A stretch of 64,000 nucleotides of DNA from Sphingomonas endolithica (lineage in GTDB: Bacteria; Pseudomonadota; Alphaproteobacteria; Sphingomonadales; Sphingomonadaceae). This document shows, piece by piece, positions 31,942 through 41,329 of this stretch. The translations under genes and the position numbers were made by a program. The notes beneath the pieces were generated by a model, which worked only from the letters and a program-made list of their open reading frames with translations, did not search any database and was not told where the DNA came from. Each line of letters starts with the position of its first letter. The stretch's first letter is position 1. The stretch lies in the NCBI RefSeq assembly GCF_025231525.1, contig NZ_CP103057.1, positions 1 through 64,000 of the forward strand, given 5' to 3'.

Positions 31942-34900
31942 CCGACGAGCAGACCTCGACGGCTCGCCCGCAGCGGCGGCGCTGGTGGCGCTGGCTGGCG
32001 GGCTTGCTGGTCGCCCTGCTAATTCTCGTCGGTGGCGTATTGCTGTTACTGGACACCCGTGTCGGCCATCGCTGGATCACCAACCAGGTCGCGGCGCAGC
32101 GTCCGTCCAACGGCCTGTGCTACAGTATCGGGCGGATCGACGGCTCGATCTATTCGCAGGCGACGTTGATCGACGTGCGCGTGCGCGACCATCGGGGATT
32201 GGTGTTCGCAGCGCCGCGGGCAGCGCTCAGCTGGTCGCCCTTTGCTTGGGCGTCGAACCGGCTCGACATCACCAGCCTCGTCATTCCCCAGGCGACGCTC
32301 GTCAAGACGCCGCAACTGCTGCCGACGGGCAAGACCGGCCCGATCCTGCCCGGTTTCGACATCCGGATCGGCACCCTGAGGGTCGACCGCCTGACGATCG
32401 GGCCCGCCGTTGCCGGCAAGCCGCGTACCGCGCGGCTGCAGGCGCGGGCCGACATCCATGCCGGACGTGCCCTGATCGATCTCGTTGCGATCGTGCCGGG
32501 CAGCGACTCACTCAAGCTGCGGCTGGATTCCGCCCCCGACCGCGACCGTTTCGACGTCGATGTCCAAGCGCGCGGTACTGCCGCGGGCGTGATGGCGACG
32601 CTCTCCGGGCTGCACCGCACGATTACAGTGGATGTCGGTGGCCAAGGCAGCTGGACCGCCTGGACCGGCACTGCGCGCGCCACCTTCGGCAACATCCCCG
32701 CGCTCGATCTGCGCATCGGCAACAAGGCTGGTAGCTATACCCTGAACGGCGTGCTCGTCCCGGCGCCCTTCACCATGGGCAAGCTGATGCGGCTCACCTC
32801 GCCGCGCGTGCTGGTCGACGGTGCCGCGACATTGGCCAACCGCCGGCTGGAAGGTCGGCTGGGGCTGCGCTCGGCAGCGTTGCGGGTCGATACGACCGGC
32901 GCGATCGATCTCGCTGCCAGCGCTTATCGCAACCTCCGCATCGCCGCCCGCCTGCTCCGCCCGCCCGCCTTGTTCCCGAACATGACCGGCCGCGACATCG
33001 CCCTGCGGGCGATCGTCGACGGGTCGTTCGCCACTGCCGCCTTCGACTATCGCCTGACCGCCGAGCGCGCCGCCTTCGATGACACTGGGTTCGAGATCGT
33101 CCGCGCGGCGGGCAAGGGGCGGTTCTCCAAGGCGCCGGTCAGCGTACCGATCCGCCTGACCGCCGCTCGAGTCACCGGCGTGGGTGATGTCGCCGGCGGC
33201 ATCCTGCGCAATATCGGCATCGACGGCGTGCTGAAGGTCACGCCGGAAGTGCTGACCGGTACCGACCTGCGCCTTCGGTCCGACAAGCTCAGCGGGCGCA
33301 TCAACCTGATCCTCGATCTCAAGACCGGACGCTACGAGGTCGGCTTGAACGGCGCGCTGGGCCGCTATCTCATCCCCGGCCTCGGCATCGTCGATGTCAC
33401 GACAAAACTGCAGGTGGTGCCGGGGGCCAACGGCAAGGGCACGCGGGTGATCGGCAATGGCGTGGCGCAGATGGTGCGCCTCGACAATGCCTTCTTCCGG
33501 TCGCTGGCCGGCGGCCTGCCGCGCATTGTCACCGGGCTGGAACGCACGCCCGATGGCATCCTGCACCTGACCAACCTAGTGCTGACCGCACCGCAGATCC
33601 GCCTGACCGGCACCGGCTATCGCCGCCGTGACGGGACGTTCCATTTCGAAGGCGGCGGGCGGCAATCGACCTATGGCCCGCTCACGCTGAAGCTGGACGG
33701 GAAGATCGACCGACCGACCCTCGATCTCGTCTTTGCGCGCCCGAACGAGACGCTGGGACTTCGAAGTGTGGTGGCGCATCTCGATCCCAATGCTGCGGGC
33801 TTTGCTTTCACCGCGCGTGGGGGATCGCGGCTCGGGCCGTTTACCGGCGACGGGCAGATATTGCTGCCACGCGGCGGGAATGCCACAATCGCTATTGCCC
33901 GGCTGGATGTCAGCGGCACGCGTGCGAGCGGTGCGCTGGACGTCGTGACTGGGGGATTCAGCGGGCGGCTTGCCGTGGCCGGCGGCGGGCTGAACGGCGA
34001 ATTGCTGTTTCGCCCGGTCGGCACCATCCAGCGGATCGAAGCGCACATTGATGCGGTGGCGGCGCGACTGGCCGATCAGGTCACCCTGCGCCGCGGCCGG
34101 ATCGATATGGTCGCCCTGCTCGATCCTGCGGGGACCTCAATCGACGCGACCGTGACCGGCGGCGGCCTGCGTCGTGGAGCGCTCGTCATCGGGCGCTTCG
34201 CTGCCAATGCGCGGCTGCGTGGCGGGATCGGCGAGGTGACCGCGTCGATCGCGGGCAATCGCGGGCGCGCGTTCGACATCCAGTCGATCACGCAAGTGAC
34301 AGCCGACAGCTATAGCGTGTCGGCGCAAGGTACGCTCGACCGGCGACCCTTGCGGCTGCTGACCCCGGCGGTATTCAGCCGCGATGGGGACGGGTGGCGC
34401 CTCGCACCGACGCAGTTGAGCTTCGCCGGCGGACAGGCGCAGGTCGGCGGGCGCTTCACGGGCACGTCCAGCGCGATCGATGCGAGCGTTACACGCATGC
34501 CGCTGGCGATCCTCGACATCGGCTATCCCGGGCTTGGCCTTGGCGGCAGTGCCTCGGGCAAGCTGTCCTATGCACAAGGCGAGGGGCAGGCGCCTACCGG
34601 ACGGATCGACATGACGGTACGGGGCCTTACCCGATCGGGGCTGGTGCTGTCCTCGCAGCCGATTGACGTGGGAATCGCCGCCGTGCTGCAGGCCGACAAG
34701 GCCGTCGGGCGCGCGGTTATGGCGAGTGGCGGCAAGACAGTGGGGCGCGCACAAGCGCGGCTCATGCCGCTTGGCGGCGGCGGGCTTGCCGACCGGCTGA
34801 CCAACGCGGCTTTGTTCGCGCAACTGCGGTATAGCGGACCGGCGGATACGCTGTGGCGGCTAACCGGTGTCGAACTGTTCGACCTTACCGGGCCGATCGC

Positions 34901-36089
34901 GATCGCGGCGGATGTCGGCGGGCGCGCCAACGACCCGAGCATCCGCGGTGTCGTCCAGGCGCACGGCGCCCGGCTGGAGAGCGGCACGACCGGTACTGTG
35001 CTGACCAATGTGCAGGCAACCGGCCAATTCGGCGGCTCGCGTCTGCGCATCGGCACCTTCGCCGCGGATGCCGGCAAGGGGCGTGTTTCTGGTAGTGGGA
35101 CGTTCGACCTGTCGGCACGGAACGGGTTCGGCATCGACCTCAGGGTACAGGCTGAGCGGGCCGCGCTGATCAACCGCGACGATATCGGCGCCTCGGTCAC
35201 CGGGCCGCTGACGTTCACGTCGGATGGCGCAGGCGGCGTGATCACCGGCGACGTGCGGCTCGACAGCAGCCGCTATCGGCTTGGCCAAGCGACTGCGGCC
35301 AGCGCGGTGCCGCGGCTCAACATCCGCGAGATCAACGTGCCCGATGGCGGCGAGGAAGACGATACACCACGCAAACCGTGGCGGCTGGACATCAAGGCCC
35401 GCGCGCCCGGCAATCTGCGCGTCAGTGGGCTTGGCCTGTCGAGCGAATGGTCGACCGACCTGAAGATCGGCGGCGTGCCCGAAAACCCGGTAATTACCGG
35501 CCGCGCCGACCTGATCCGTGGCGATTACGAATTCGCCGGACGCGAGTTCGATCTCGAACGCGGCATCATCCTGTTCGACGGATCGGTGCCCGCCAACCCG
35601 TCGCTAGATATTGCGGCCAATGCCGGGGCGACCGGGCTGAACGCGACGATCCGGGTGACCGGCAACGCGCTGAAGCCGGATATCAGCTTCTCCAGCGTGC
35701 CGGCCTTGCCGGAGGACGAATTGCTGTCGCGCCTACTGTTCGGCACCTCTATCACCAATTTGTCGGCGCCTGAGGCACTGCAATTGGCGGCCGCGGTGGC
35801 GGCGCTGCAGAATGGTGGCGGCGGGCTGAACCCGATCAATGCAGTGCGCCGCGCGGCAGGGCTCGACCGGCTGCGCATCCTGCCGGCCGATCCGCAGACC
35901 GGGCAGGGCACTTCGGTCGCGGCCGGCAAGTATATAACGCGGCGCCTGTTCGCGGAGATCGTCACCGACGGGCAGGGCTATTCCGCGACCCAGGTCGAGT
36001 TCCAGGTCACGCGCTGGCTGTCGCTGCTCTCCAGCATTTCGACGCTCGGCAGGCAGAGCGCGAACGTGCGGGTGTCGAAGGATTATTGA
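31938..36089 (+). CDS. tamB: Translocation and assembly module protein TamB
   Basis: A 1383-residue inner-membrane-anchored protein spanning the periplasm. A basic N-terminus (RPQRRRWWRW) and one membrane helix (about 17-40) are followed by a very long beta-rich region of the AsmA/TamB type and the conserved C-terminal domain (DUF490) with PENPVITGRADLIRGDYEFA and SRLLFGTSITNLSAPEALQL. It forms a groove thought to carry lipids or proteins to TamA. The start is a TTG at 31938 in TTGA overlap with the tamA stop; no better start lies nearby. TamB and TamA are almost certainly one operon. Confidence 0.92.
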   Translation: MTDEQTSTARPQRRRWWRWLAGLLVALLILVGGVLLLLDTRVGHRWITNQVAAQRPSNGLCYSIGRIDGSIYSQATLIDVRVRDHRGLVFAAPRAALSWSPFAWASNRLDITSLVIPQATLVKTPQLLPTGKTGPILPGFDIRIGTLRVDRLTIGPAVAGKPRTARLQARADIHAGRALIDLVAIVPGSDSLKLRLDSAPDRDRFDVDVQARGTAAGVMATLSGLHRTITVDVGGQGSWTAWTGTARATFGNIPALDLRIGNKAGSYTLNGVLVPAPFTMGKLMRLTSPRVLVDGAATLANRRLEGRLGLRSAALRVDTTGAIDLAASAYRNLRIAARLLRPPALFPNMTGRDIALRAIVDGSFATAAFDYRLTAERAAFDDTGFEIVRAAGKGRFSKAPVSVPIRLTAARVTGVGDVAGGILRNIGIDGVLKVTPEVLTGTDLRLRSDKLSGRINLILDLKTGRYEVGLNGALGRYLIPGLGIVDVTTKLQVVPGANGKGTRVIGNGVAQMVRLDNAFFRSLAGGLPRIVTGLERTPDGILHLTNLVLTAPQIRLTGTGYRRRDGTFHFEGGGRQSTYGPLTLKLDGKIDRPTLDLVFARPNETLGLRSVVAHLDPNAAGFAFTARGGSRLGPFTGDGQILLPRGGNATIAIARLDVSGTRASGALDVVTGGFSGRLAVAGGGLNGELLFRPVGTIQRIEAHIDAVAARLADQVTLRRGRIDMVALLDPAGTSIDATVTGGGLRRGALVIGRFAANARLRGGIGEVTASIAGNRGRAFDIQSITQVTADSYSVSAQGTLDRRPLRLLTPAVFSRDGDGWRLAPTQLSFAGGQAQVGGRFTGTSSAIDASVTRMPLAILDIGYPGLGLGGSASGKLSYAQGEGQAPTGRIDMTVRGLTRSGLVLSSQPIDVGIAAVLQADKAVGRAVMASGGKTVGRAQARLMPLGGGGLADRLTNAALFAQLRYSGPADTLWRLTGVELFDLTGPIAIAADVGGRANDPSIRGVVQAHGARLESGTTGTVLTNVQATGQFGGSRLRIGTFAADAGKGRVSGSGTFDLSARNGFGIDLRVQAERAALINRDDIGASVTGPLTFTSDGAGGVITGDVRLDSSRYRLGQATAASAVPRLNIREINVPDGGEEDDTPRKPWRLDIKARAPGNLRVSGLGLSSEWSTDLKIGGVPENPVITGRADLIRGDYEFAGREFDLERGIILFDGSVPANPSLDIAANAGATGLNATIRVTGNALKPDISFSSVPALPEDELLSRLLFGTSITNLSAPEALQLAAAVAALQNGGGGLNPINAVRRAAGLDRLRILPADPQTGQGTSVAAGKYITRRLFAEIVTDGQGYSATQVEFQVTRWLSLLSSISTLGRQSANVRVSKDY

Positions 36090-36099
36090 GCGCCGGGCG

Positions 36100-36932
36100 T
36101 CAGATCGCGGCCAGCACTGCTGACGCCAACCTCTCGGGCAGTTCGGGGGCGAGGTTCGGGTACAGATCGGGTTCGATCACCTCGACCTCCATCAGCGCCA
36201 GACTGTCGTCGCTCAGCCGCAAAAAATCGACCGCGCGTATAACGGTGGTGCCGGCAGAGCGGCGACCACGCGTTTGGCCTGAGCAAGTTGCTCCGGCGCC
36301 GGCTTGAACCGCGTGAGCACGCCGCCGAATTGCGGCTGGATACGGAACTCGCCCGCAGCGGCAACCTTGCGCACGGCGTGGCTGAACAAGCCGCCGACGA
36401 ACAGCAGCGACAATTCACCTTCGTCGCCAACCGCCTGCAGGAACGGCTGCAGGATGGCATCGCTGAGCGGCGCGACACTCTCGCCGCGGCGCACGCGAAC
36501 CGTCTTGTGGCTGCCGCCCGAGACTTGCGGCTTAATCACCAATTCGTCGCAGCCGAACGCATCGAAGGCACGCGCCGCGCTATCCTCGTCCGCGTCGCCG
36601 AAGATGCTCGGCACGATCGGCACGCCTCGGTCGGCGAGTTCAAACAGATAGGTCTTGCGCGTGTTCCAGCGAAGCAGCGACGGAGGGTTAAGCAGCGGCC
36701 GATCGCTCGGCCAGCGCGCGAGCACCTCTTCCCAGCGCACGACATCGAGGTGATAGCCCCAGGCGAACAGCGCCAGCGTCGCATCGGCAGTGCCCGCGGC
36801 TTCGTCCCACGGCACGCCGTTCAGCGTGAGGCCGTGCGCGGCGAAGGCCGGGCGGTAGGTGTCGAGATAGGCCGGAGCGGTCGCCGCATAGGCGTTGCCG
36901 GCAACGGGCATCAGCACATCGATCGTCGTCAT
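36100..36932 (-). pseudogene. ATP-grasp domain protein gene with a single-base frameshift
   Basis: From ATG 36932 the frame gives an ATP-grasp protein (RKTYLFELADRGVPIVPS, CDELVIKPQVSGGSHKT, LLFVGGLFSHAVRKV) that stops at a TGA near 36215. In the next frame the conserved end continues: LRLSDDSLALMEVEVIEPDL and YPNLAPELPERLASAV to a TGA at 36100. Adding one C to the CC at 36231-36232 on the plus strand restores a 277-residue protein with the final metal-binding Glu and Asn region. Function of the subgroup is unknown; ATP-grasp enzymes ligate a carboxylate to an amine or thiol. Its start is four bases after the aldehyde dehydrogenase stop. Confidence 0.85.
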
Positions 36933-36936
36933 TCGG

Positions 36937-38361
36937 TCAAACCGGCGCGCCGATAACGGCCTTGATCTCCATGAAATCGGCCAGCCCGTATTTGCCGCCC
37001 TCGCGACCGTTGCCGGATTGCTTGTAGCCGCCGAACGGTGCGCCGCCGCCCCCCGACCAGCCATTGATCGTCACCATGCCCGCACGTAGCCGCGGCGCGA
37101 TCCGTGCAGCTTCGGCGGGGTCGCCGGAGATCGTCGCCGACAGCCCGTATTCGGTATCGTTGGCCAGGCGGATGGCATGCTCTTCATCGTCATAGGCAGT
37201 AATCGTCGCCACCGGCCCGAACACCTCCTCGCGCGCGATACGCATGCCAGGAGTGACATCGGCAAACAGCGTCGGCTTGACGAAATACCCCGCATTGCGG
37301 CCATCCGGGCGCCCGGTGCCGCCGGTGACGAGTGTCGCGCCCTCGTCGATCGCCGACTGGATTAGTCCCTGGATCTTGTCGTATTGCGCCTTGTTGACCA
37401 CCGGCCCGATATGCGCACCCATCTCGTTCGGGTTACCGACGCTTACGCTTTCCATGATCGACTTCACCACTTGCGTCGCGTCAGCCACCTGGCTCGTGTG
37501 CACCAGCAGGCGGGTCGGCGCGATGCAGCTCTGCCCCGAATTGGCGATCACGCCCTGCAGCGTGGGCGGCAGCACGGCGGCAAGATCGGCGCCCTGCAGC
37601 ACCAGGTTCGGCGCCTTGCCGCCCAGTTCCTGATGCACGCGCTTGACGGTGGCAGCGGCCGCCTGTGCCACGGCGATGCCGGCGCGGGTCGATCCGGTGA
37701 AGCTCACCATGTCGACATCGCGGTGCGTGGACAGCGCCGCGCCGACCGTCTGACCATCGCCGTTGACGAGGTTGAACACACCCGCCGGCACGCCCGCTTT
37801 GTCGAGGATCTCGGCCAGGATCACCGCGCAGCCCGGTGCTTCCTCCGACGGCTTCAGCACCATCGTGTCGCCGGCGGCAAGTGCCGGGGCGACTTTCGCG
37901 CAGATCTGGTTGAGCGGCCAGTTCCACGGCGTTATCATTGCCACGACGCCCAGCGGCTCGTGCACCACGCGCGTCTTGCCGTCCATCTCCTCGAAGCTGA
38001 ACTCGTTCAGCGCCTTTAGCGTGCCGAGGAAATAGCCGAGGCCGGCCGGTGCCTGCGCTGCCGTGGCAAAGCCGATCGGCGCGCCCATCTCTTCGCTCGT
38101 CGCCTGTGCGAGATCGGGGATGCGAGCTTTATATTCCTCGATGATGCGGCCCAGCAGAGCCGCACGATCGGCCGCGCTGGTGCGCGAAAAGCTCTCGAAC
38201 GCACGCCTGGCCGCTGCGACTGCCTTGTCGACGTCCGCATGACTACCAAGCATGATCTTGCTCACCGGCTGTTCGGTCGCGGGATCGATCACCGCATGGC
38301 GCGTGCCCCCGTCGCTATCGACCCAGGCGCCGTCGATATAATGCTTGAGGTAGCTCTTCAT
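36937..38361 (-). CDS. NAD(P)-dependent aldehyde dehydrogenase
   Basis: A 474-residue enzyme that oxidises an aldehyde to its acid. It shows PWNWPLNQICAKVAPALAAG and KPSEEAPGCA for cofactor binding, FTGSTRAG with the Rossmann turn, the general base Glu in HQELGGKAPNLVL, and the catalytic Cys in NSGQSCIAPTRL. The end (GGGGAPFGGYKQSGNGREGG) is typical. The substrate is not defined. Of two adjacent ATGs I chose the second (38361), six bases from GGAG. It appears to be co-transcribed with the ATP-grasp gene that follows after four bases. Confidence 0.9.
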   Translation of the reverse strand: MKSYLKHYIDGAWVDSDGGTRHAVIDPATEQPVSKIMLGSHADVDKAVAAARRAFESFSRTSAADRAALLGRIIEEYKARIPDLAQATSEEMGAPIGFATAAQAPAGLGYFLGTLKALNEFSFEEMDGKTRVVHEPLGVVAMITPWNWPLNQICAKVAPALAAGDTMVLKPSEEAPGCAVILAEILDKAGVPAGVFNLVNGDGQTVGAALSTHRDVDMVSFTGSTRAGIAVAQAAAATVKRVHQELGGKAPNLVLQGADLAAVLPPTLQGVIANSGQSCIAPTRLLVHTSQVADATQVVKSIMESVSVGNPNEMGAHIGPVVNKAQYDKIQGLIQSAIDEGATLVTGGTGRPDGRNAGYFVKPTLFADVTPGMRIAREEVFGPVATITAYDDEEHAIRLANDTEYGLSATISGDPAEAARIAPRLRAGMVTINGWSGGGGAPFGGYKQSGNGREGGKYGLADFMEIKAVIGAPV

Positions 38362-38478
38362 CATCGTCTCCACGCTTTTGAATGTGCGGTACGGTTGCGT
38401 GACTAGATGACGCGTGGGGCGGGGCGTTGCAACTCGAAACGCATGGTCTAGGATGGGCGACGAGCCAGGAGATACGCC

Positions 38479-39453
38479 ATGACCCGCGCCGCCCAGATCA
38501 GCCGCACCGGTGGACCCGAGGTGATCGACTGGATCGATGTCGACCTGCCGGATCCCGCGCCGGGCGAGGTGCGGATGCGCAATATCGCGGTCGGGCTCAA
38601 CTATATCGACGTGTATCATCGCACCGGACTTTACCCGGCCAAGCTGCCAGGCGGCCTGGGATCGGAGGCCGCCGGCGTGGTCGAGGCAGTGGGCGAGGGG
38701 GTGACGCACTTCGCCCCCGGTGACCGGGTGGGGACGTTCGGCCCGACGCTTGGCGCCTATGCCACGGCGCGCAACCTGCCGGCCGACACGCTGCTGCCAT
38801 TACCCGATGACGTGGACGACCAGACTGCTGCCGCCTTGCTGCTGAAGGGCTGCACCGCGGAATTCCTGATCGAGCGCTGCGCCAAGGTGCAGCCCGGCCA
38901 GACCGTCCTGGTCCATGCCGCGGCAGGCGGTGTCGGGCATCTGCTCGTCGGCTGGCTGAAAGCGATCGGCGCGACGGTGATAGGCACCGCAGGCAGCGAC
39001 GAGAAAGCCGCCCAGGCGCGTGCCGCGGGCGCCGATCACGTCATCCTGCACAAGGAAGAGGATACTGCCGGCCGCGTGCGCGAGATCACGGGCGGCGCAG
39101 GCGTGCCGGTGATCCTCGATGGTGTGGGCAAGGCGACCTGGCAGGTTTCACTCGATAGCGCAGCACGGCGCGGCCTGATCGTCAGCTATGGCAATGCCGG
39201 CGGCAAGGTGGATGGCGTCGATCTGGGCGTGCTCGCAGCCAAGGGTTCGCTGTTTGTCTCGCGACCCACCTTGTTCCATTATTATGTGACTGCGGAGGAA
39301 CGACAGGCCGGCGTCGCGCGGCTGTTCGAGATGTTGCGCACCGGGGCAATCGTGCCGGAGATCGGGCAGACCTTCGCGCTGGAGAACGCGGCGGACGCGC
39401 ACCGTGCGCTGGAGGCGGGAAACACGCGCGGGGCGACGGTGTTGGTGGTGTAG
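38479..39453 (+). CDS. NADPH:quinone oxidoreductase, zinc-independent MDR family
   Basis: A 324-residue medium-chain dehydrogenase/reductase. The GroES-like domain opens with RAAQISRTGGPEVIDWIDVD. The nucleotide domain has QTVLVHAAAGGVGHLLVGWL (AxxGGVG motif for NADPH) and VILDGVGKATW. The quinone oxidoreductase branch lacks the zinc ligands, as here. It reduces quinones or other alpha,beta-unsaturated carbonyls. A ribosome site CAGGAG lies before the ATG at 38479. It is divergent from the aldehyde dehydrogenase gene with 117 bases between. Confidence 0.9.
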   Translation: MTRAAQISRTGGPEVIDWIDVDLPDPAPGEVRMRNIAVGLNYIDVYHRTGLYPAKLPGGLGSEAAGVVEAVGEGVTHFAPGDRVGTFGPTLGAYATARNLPADTLLPLPDDVDDQTAAALLLKGCTAEFLIERCAKVQPGQTVLVHAAAGGVGHLLVGWLKAIGATVIGTAGSDEKAAQARAAGADHVILHKEEDTAGRVREITGGAGVPVILDGVGKATWQVSLDSAARRGLIVSYGNAGGKVDGVDLGVLAAKGSLFVSRPTLFHYYVTAEERQAGVARLFEMLRTGAIVPEIGQTFALENAADAHRALEAGNTRGATVLVV

Positions 39454-39563
39454 CCGGATTGATCCGAAGTCTTTCTTTCCACAACGTATCGGCTTTGCTG
39501 GCGAGAATAAGGATTGGAGGAGAGCGCCATGGGACACGTGGACGCACTGCCGAACGGGCGGTG

Positions 39564-40055
39564 ATGCAGTCGACAGTCTGGCTGACGATCCTCTTTGGCG
39601 TACTGGCGGCGGGTTACGACGGGCCGCGTGTTGCGGCGACAGTGAGCGGCGATGAGGCCGGGCGGTCGCTCGCTCGTCAATCAGTGGTTGCTGGCGCGGC
39701 CGCGCGTGGGGAGGGCGCTGCAGCAAAGCGCCTTTTGGCCACAGACCATCGATGGTCCGCAAACTGTCCAATTCCGTCCGATGCGCCGGACGCGCCGCTA
39801 GGGCAAACCTTTGACACCCTCAAGACGCATTACGGTTCGCCGGCCACTACTGACCGGTTTGTTCTGGGTGAAGCGACGGATGCGGTGAGGATGTCCGTGC
39901 GTAACGTGCTATTGGCGCCTGGAGATCTGAAGCGCGAAGTTGCGGAGATGATATGGCGCGCCGACGGGTGCGAATTGCGCGTGTGGCTGGCCGAACGAAA
40001 TGGACGATGGGTGGCGGTGCGAGCCATGCGGGCGCCTGAGGGCGGCGAGCACTGA
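39564..40055 (+). CDS. Hypothetical protein, probably exported, 163 aa
   Basis: An unrecognised protein. The N-terminal 20 residues (VMQSTVWLTILFGVLAAGYD) are hydrophobic and may be a signal or anchor. The middle is polar. The end (EVAEMIWRADGCELRVWLAE followed by RNGRWVAVRA) looks like a small beta-rich domain. I took the ATG at 39564 because upstream sequence in the same frame does not look coding. It lies in a same-strand series of small envelope proteins up to 42.0 kb. Confidence 0.55.
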   Translation: MQSTVWLTILFGVLAAGYDGPRVAATVSGDEAGRSLARQSVVAGAAARGEGAAAKRLLATDHRWSANCPIPSDAPDAPLGQTFDTLKTHYGSPATTDRFVLGEATDAVRMSVRNVLLAPGDLKREVAEMIWRADGCELRVWLAERNGRWVAVRAMRAPEGGEH

Positions 40056-40173
40056 GCTTGCTGCGCTCGGGCCGACGCGAGGTTGCCGTTGCAGGCGAAC
40101 AGAAGTTTGGACCGCGGAGCAACGGCGCGCGTGGTCAAGGGCGCCGCCGCCGGCTAATGTCGTCGGGGAGACT

Positions 40174-40812
40174 ATGCGGATGCCGATGCCACAGCTGACT
40201 ATCCACAATATTGGTTCGAATGATCGATCTCAATTTCCGAGGACCACTGGCGCATTGATCGTCGTCGCAGGGCTGTTCGCCATCGGCCCTGCAAACGCGC
40301 AGGATTATGCCGCGCGGGATGTCGGCGGCTGGACGGTTACCGCAAGCAGGGACAAGCTGGGTTGCTTCCTGACCAGGGAATTTGAACGGGCGGGGGGCAC
40401 CACGCTGCTGCTCGGGCTGGATGTCGACGGCACCAATCACCTGTCTGTCCTGAACGCCAACTGGTCGATTAAGCCGAGAGAACAGATGAAATTGAACTTT
40501 CGCCTGTCGACCGGCGGTTACGCCAACCACATCGCGGTGGGTATGGCTTCGGAAGGGAAGCGCGGGTTCGTCACCACCTTCGAGGCAAAGTTTCCCGCCT
40601 ATTTCGCTTCCTCCAAGGTCCTCCGCATCTCCCGCGGCGACGTGCCGGTTGAGCAATTGAGACTTGAGGGCAGCGGTGCTGCGGTGGCGGAATTGCGCCG
40701 CTGCGTGTGGATTCACAAGGTGAAGATCGCCGGCGGTGGAGCCCGCAAGGATCGGCCCGACGATATACCGACGGACCCGTTCGCTCCCGACGCGAGGCGG
40801 CCGGCCAGGTAG
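40174..40812 (+). CDS. Hypothetical exported protein, 212 aa
   Basis: An unrecognised protein with a hydrophobic stretch at about 25-45 (GALIVVAGLFAIGPANAQ) that ends in a signal peptidase-type AxA site, so the mature protein should be periplasmic. The mature part is compact and beta-rich (ARDVGGWTVTASRDKLGCFL, then LNANWSIKPREQMKLNFRLS) with two Cys about 145 residues apart. GGGGAG lies just before the ATG at 40174. The length before the signal helix suggests the true start may be further downstream. No catalytic motif is visible. Confidence 0.6.
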   Translation: MRMPMPQLTIHNIGSNDRSQFPRTTGALIVVAGLFAIGPANAQDYAARDVGGWTVTASRDKLGCFLTREFERAGGTTLLLGLDVDGTNHLSVLNANWSIKPREQMKLNFRLSTGGYANHIAVGMASEGKRGFVTTFEAKFPAYFASSKVLRISRGDVPVEQLRLEGSGAAVAELRRCVWIHKVKIAGGGARKDRPDDIPTDPFAPDARRPAR

Positions 40813-40926
40813 CAGGCCCCGACACGATCCGCTGAGCCGAGAAGATGCACGACCGGTCATAATGCGGATTGTTCAAATCGGGCCGCTCGGCTTGGCTTCC
40901 ACCCTTGGTTAGTGATTGGAAGAAAC

Positions 40927-41238
40927 ATGTCCCCATTCGTATCGAAATTCGTTCCTGCAGCCGTGATCCTGGTGGGTGCGGTTGGCCTCGGCGGGTGCGC
41001 CACGAAATCCTATGTCCGGGAGCAGATCGCGCCGGTGAGCCAGCGCGTCGATACGCTCGAGACGCGATTGCAGGAAACCGACGGCGTCGCCAAATCGGCG
41101 CTGGCCGAGGCGCAGGCGGCTTCCGGGCAATTGCAGAACAATGGCCAGCGGCTCGACCAACTCACCGGTCGCGTGGATGGTATCGACCAGCGCCTGCAGG
41201 CGCAGGAGCGCAAGCCGGCAAAGCGCCCGCGCAACTGA
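40927..41238 (+). CDS. Small coiled-coil lipoprotein, 103 aa
   Basis: A signal peptide ending in a lipobox (VGAVGLGGC) puts the lipid anchor at Cys, about residue 23. The mature part is a heptad-like, Gln/Ala/Leu-rich helix (QRVDTLETRLQETDGVAKSA, then LQNNGQRLDQLTGRVDGIDQ) that should form a coiled coil, ending in a basic KPAKRPRN tail. This resembles Lpp-like or OmpA-precursor spacer proteins that tie membrane and cell wall, but a specific homologue cannot be named. The ATG at 40927 follows GGAAG. Confidence 0.7.
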   Translation: MSPFVSKFVPAAVILVGAVGLGGCATKSYVREQIAPVSQRVDTLETRLQETDGVAKSALAEAQAASGQLQNNGQRLDQLTGRVDGIDQRLQAQERKPAKRPRN

Positions 41239-41281
41239 TCGCATGCGGCAGCCCGCGGGCTGCAGCACATTGATTTCCTCG

Positions 41282-41309
41282 TCGGCCGTTCCCTCTGGGG
41301 GACGGCCGA
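41282..41309 (+). terminator. Terminator-like hairpin after the lipoprotein gene
   Basis: TCGGCCGT and ACGGCCGA pair perfectly around a 12-base loop. It lies 44 bases after the lipoprotein stop and 21 bases before the L,D-transpeptidase start. Only a TT follows, so it may be a weak terminator or part of the transpeptidase leader. Confidence 0.45.
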
Positions 41310-41329
41310 TTCATGTCGAGCGTATCGCA

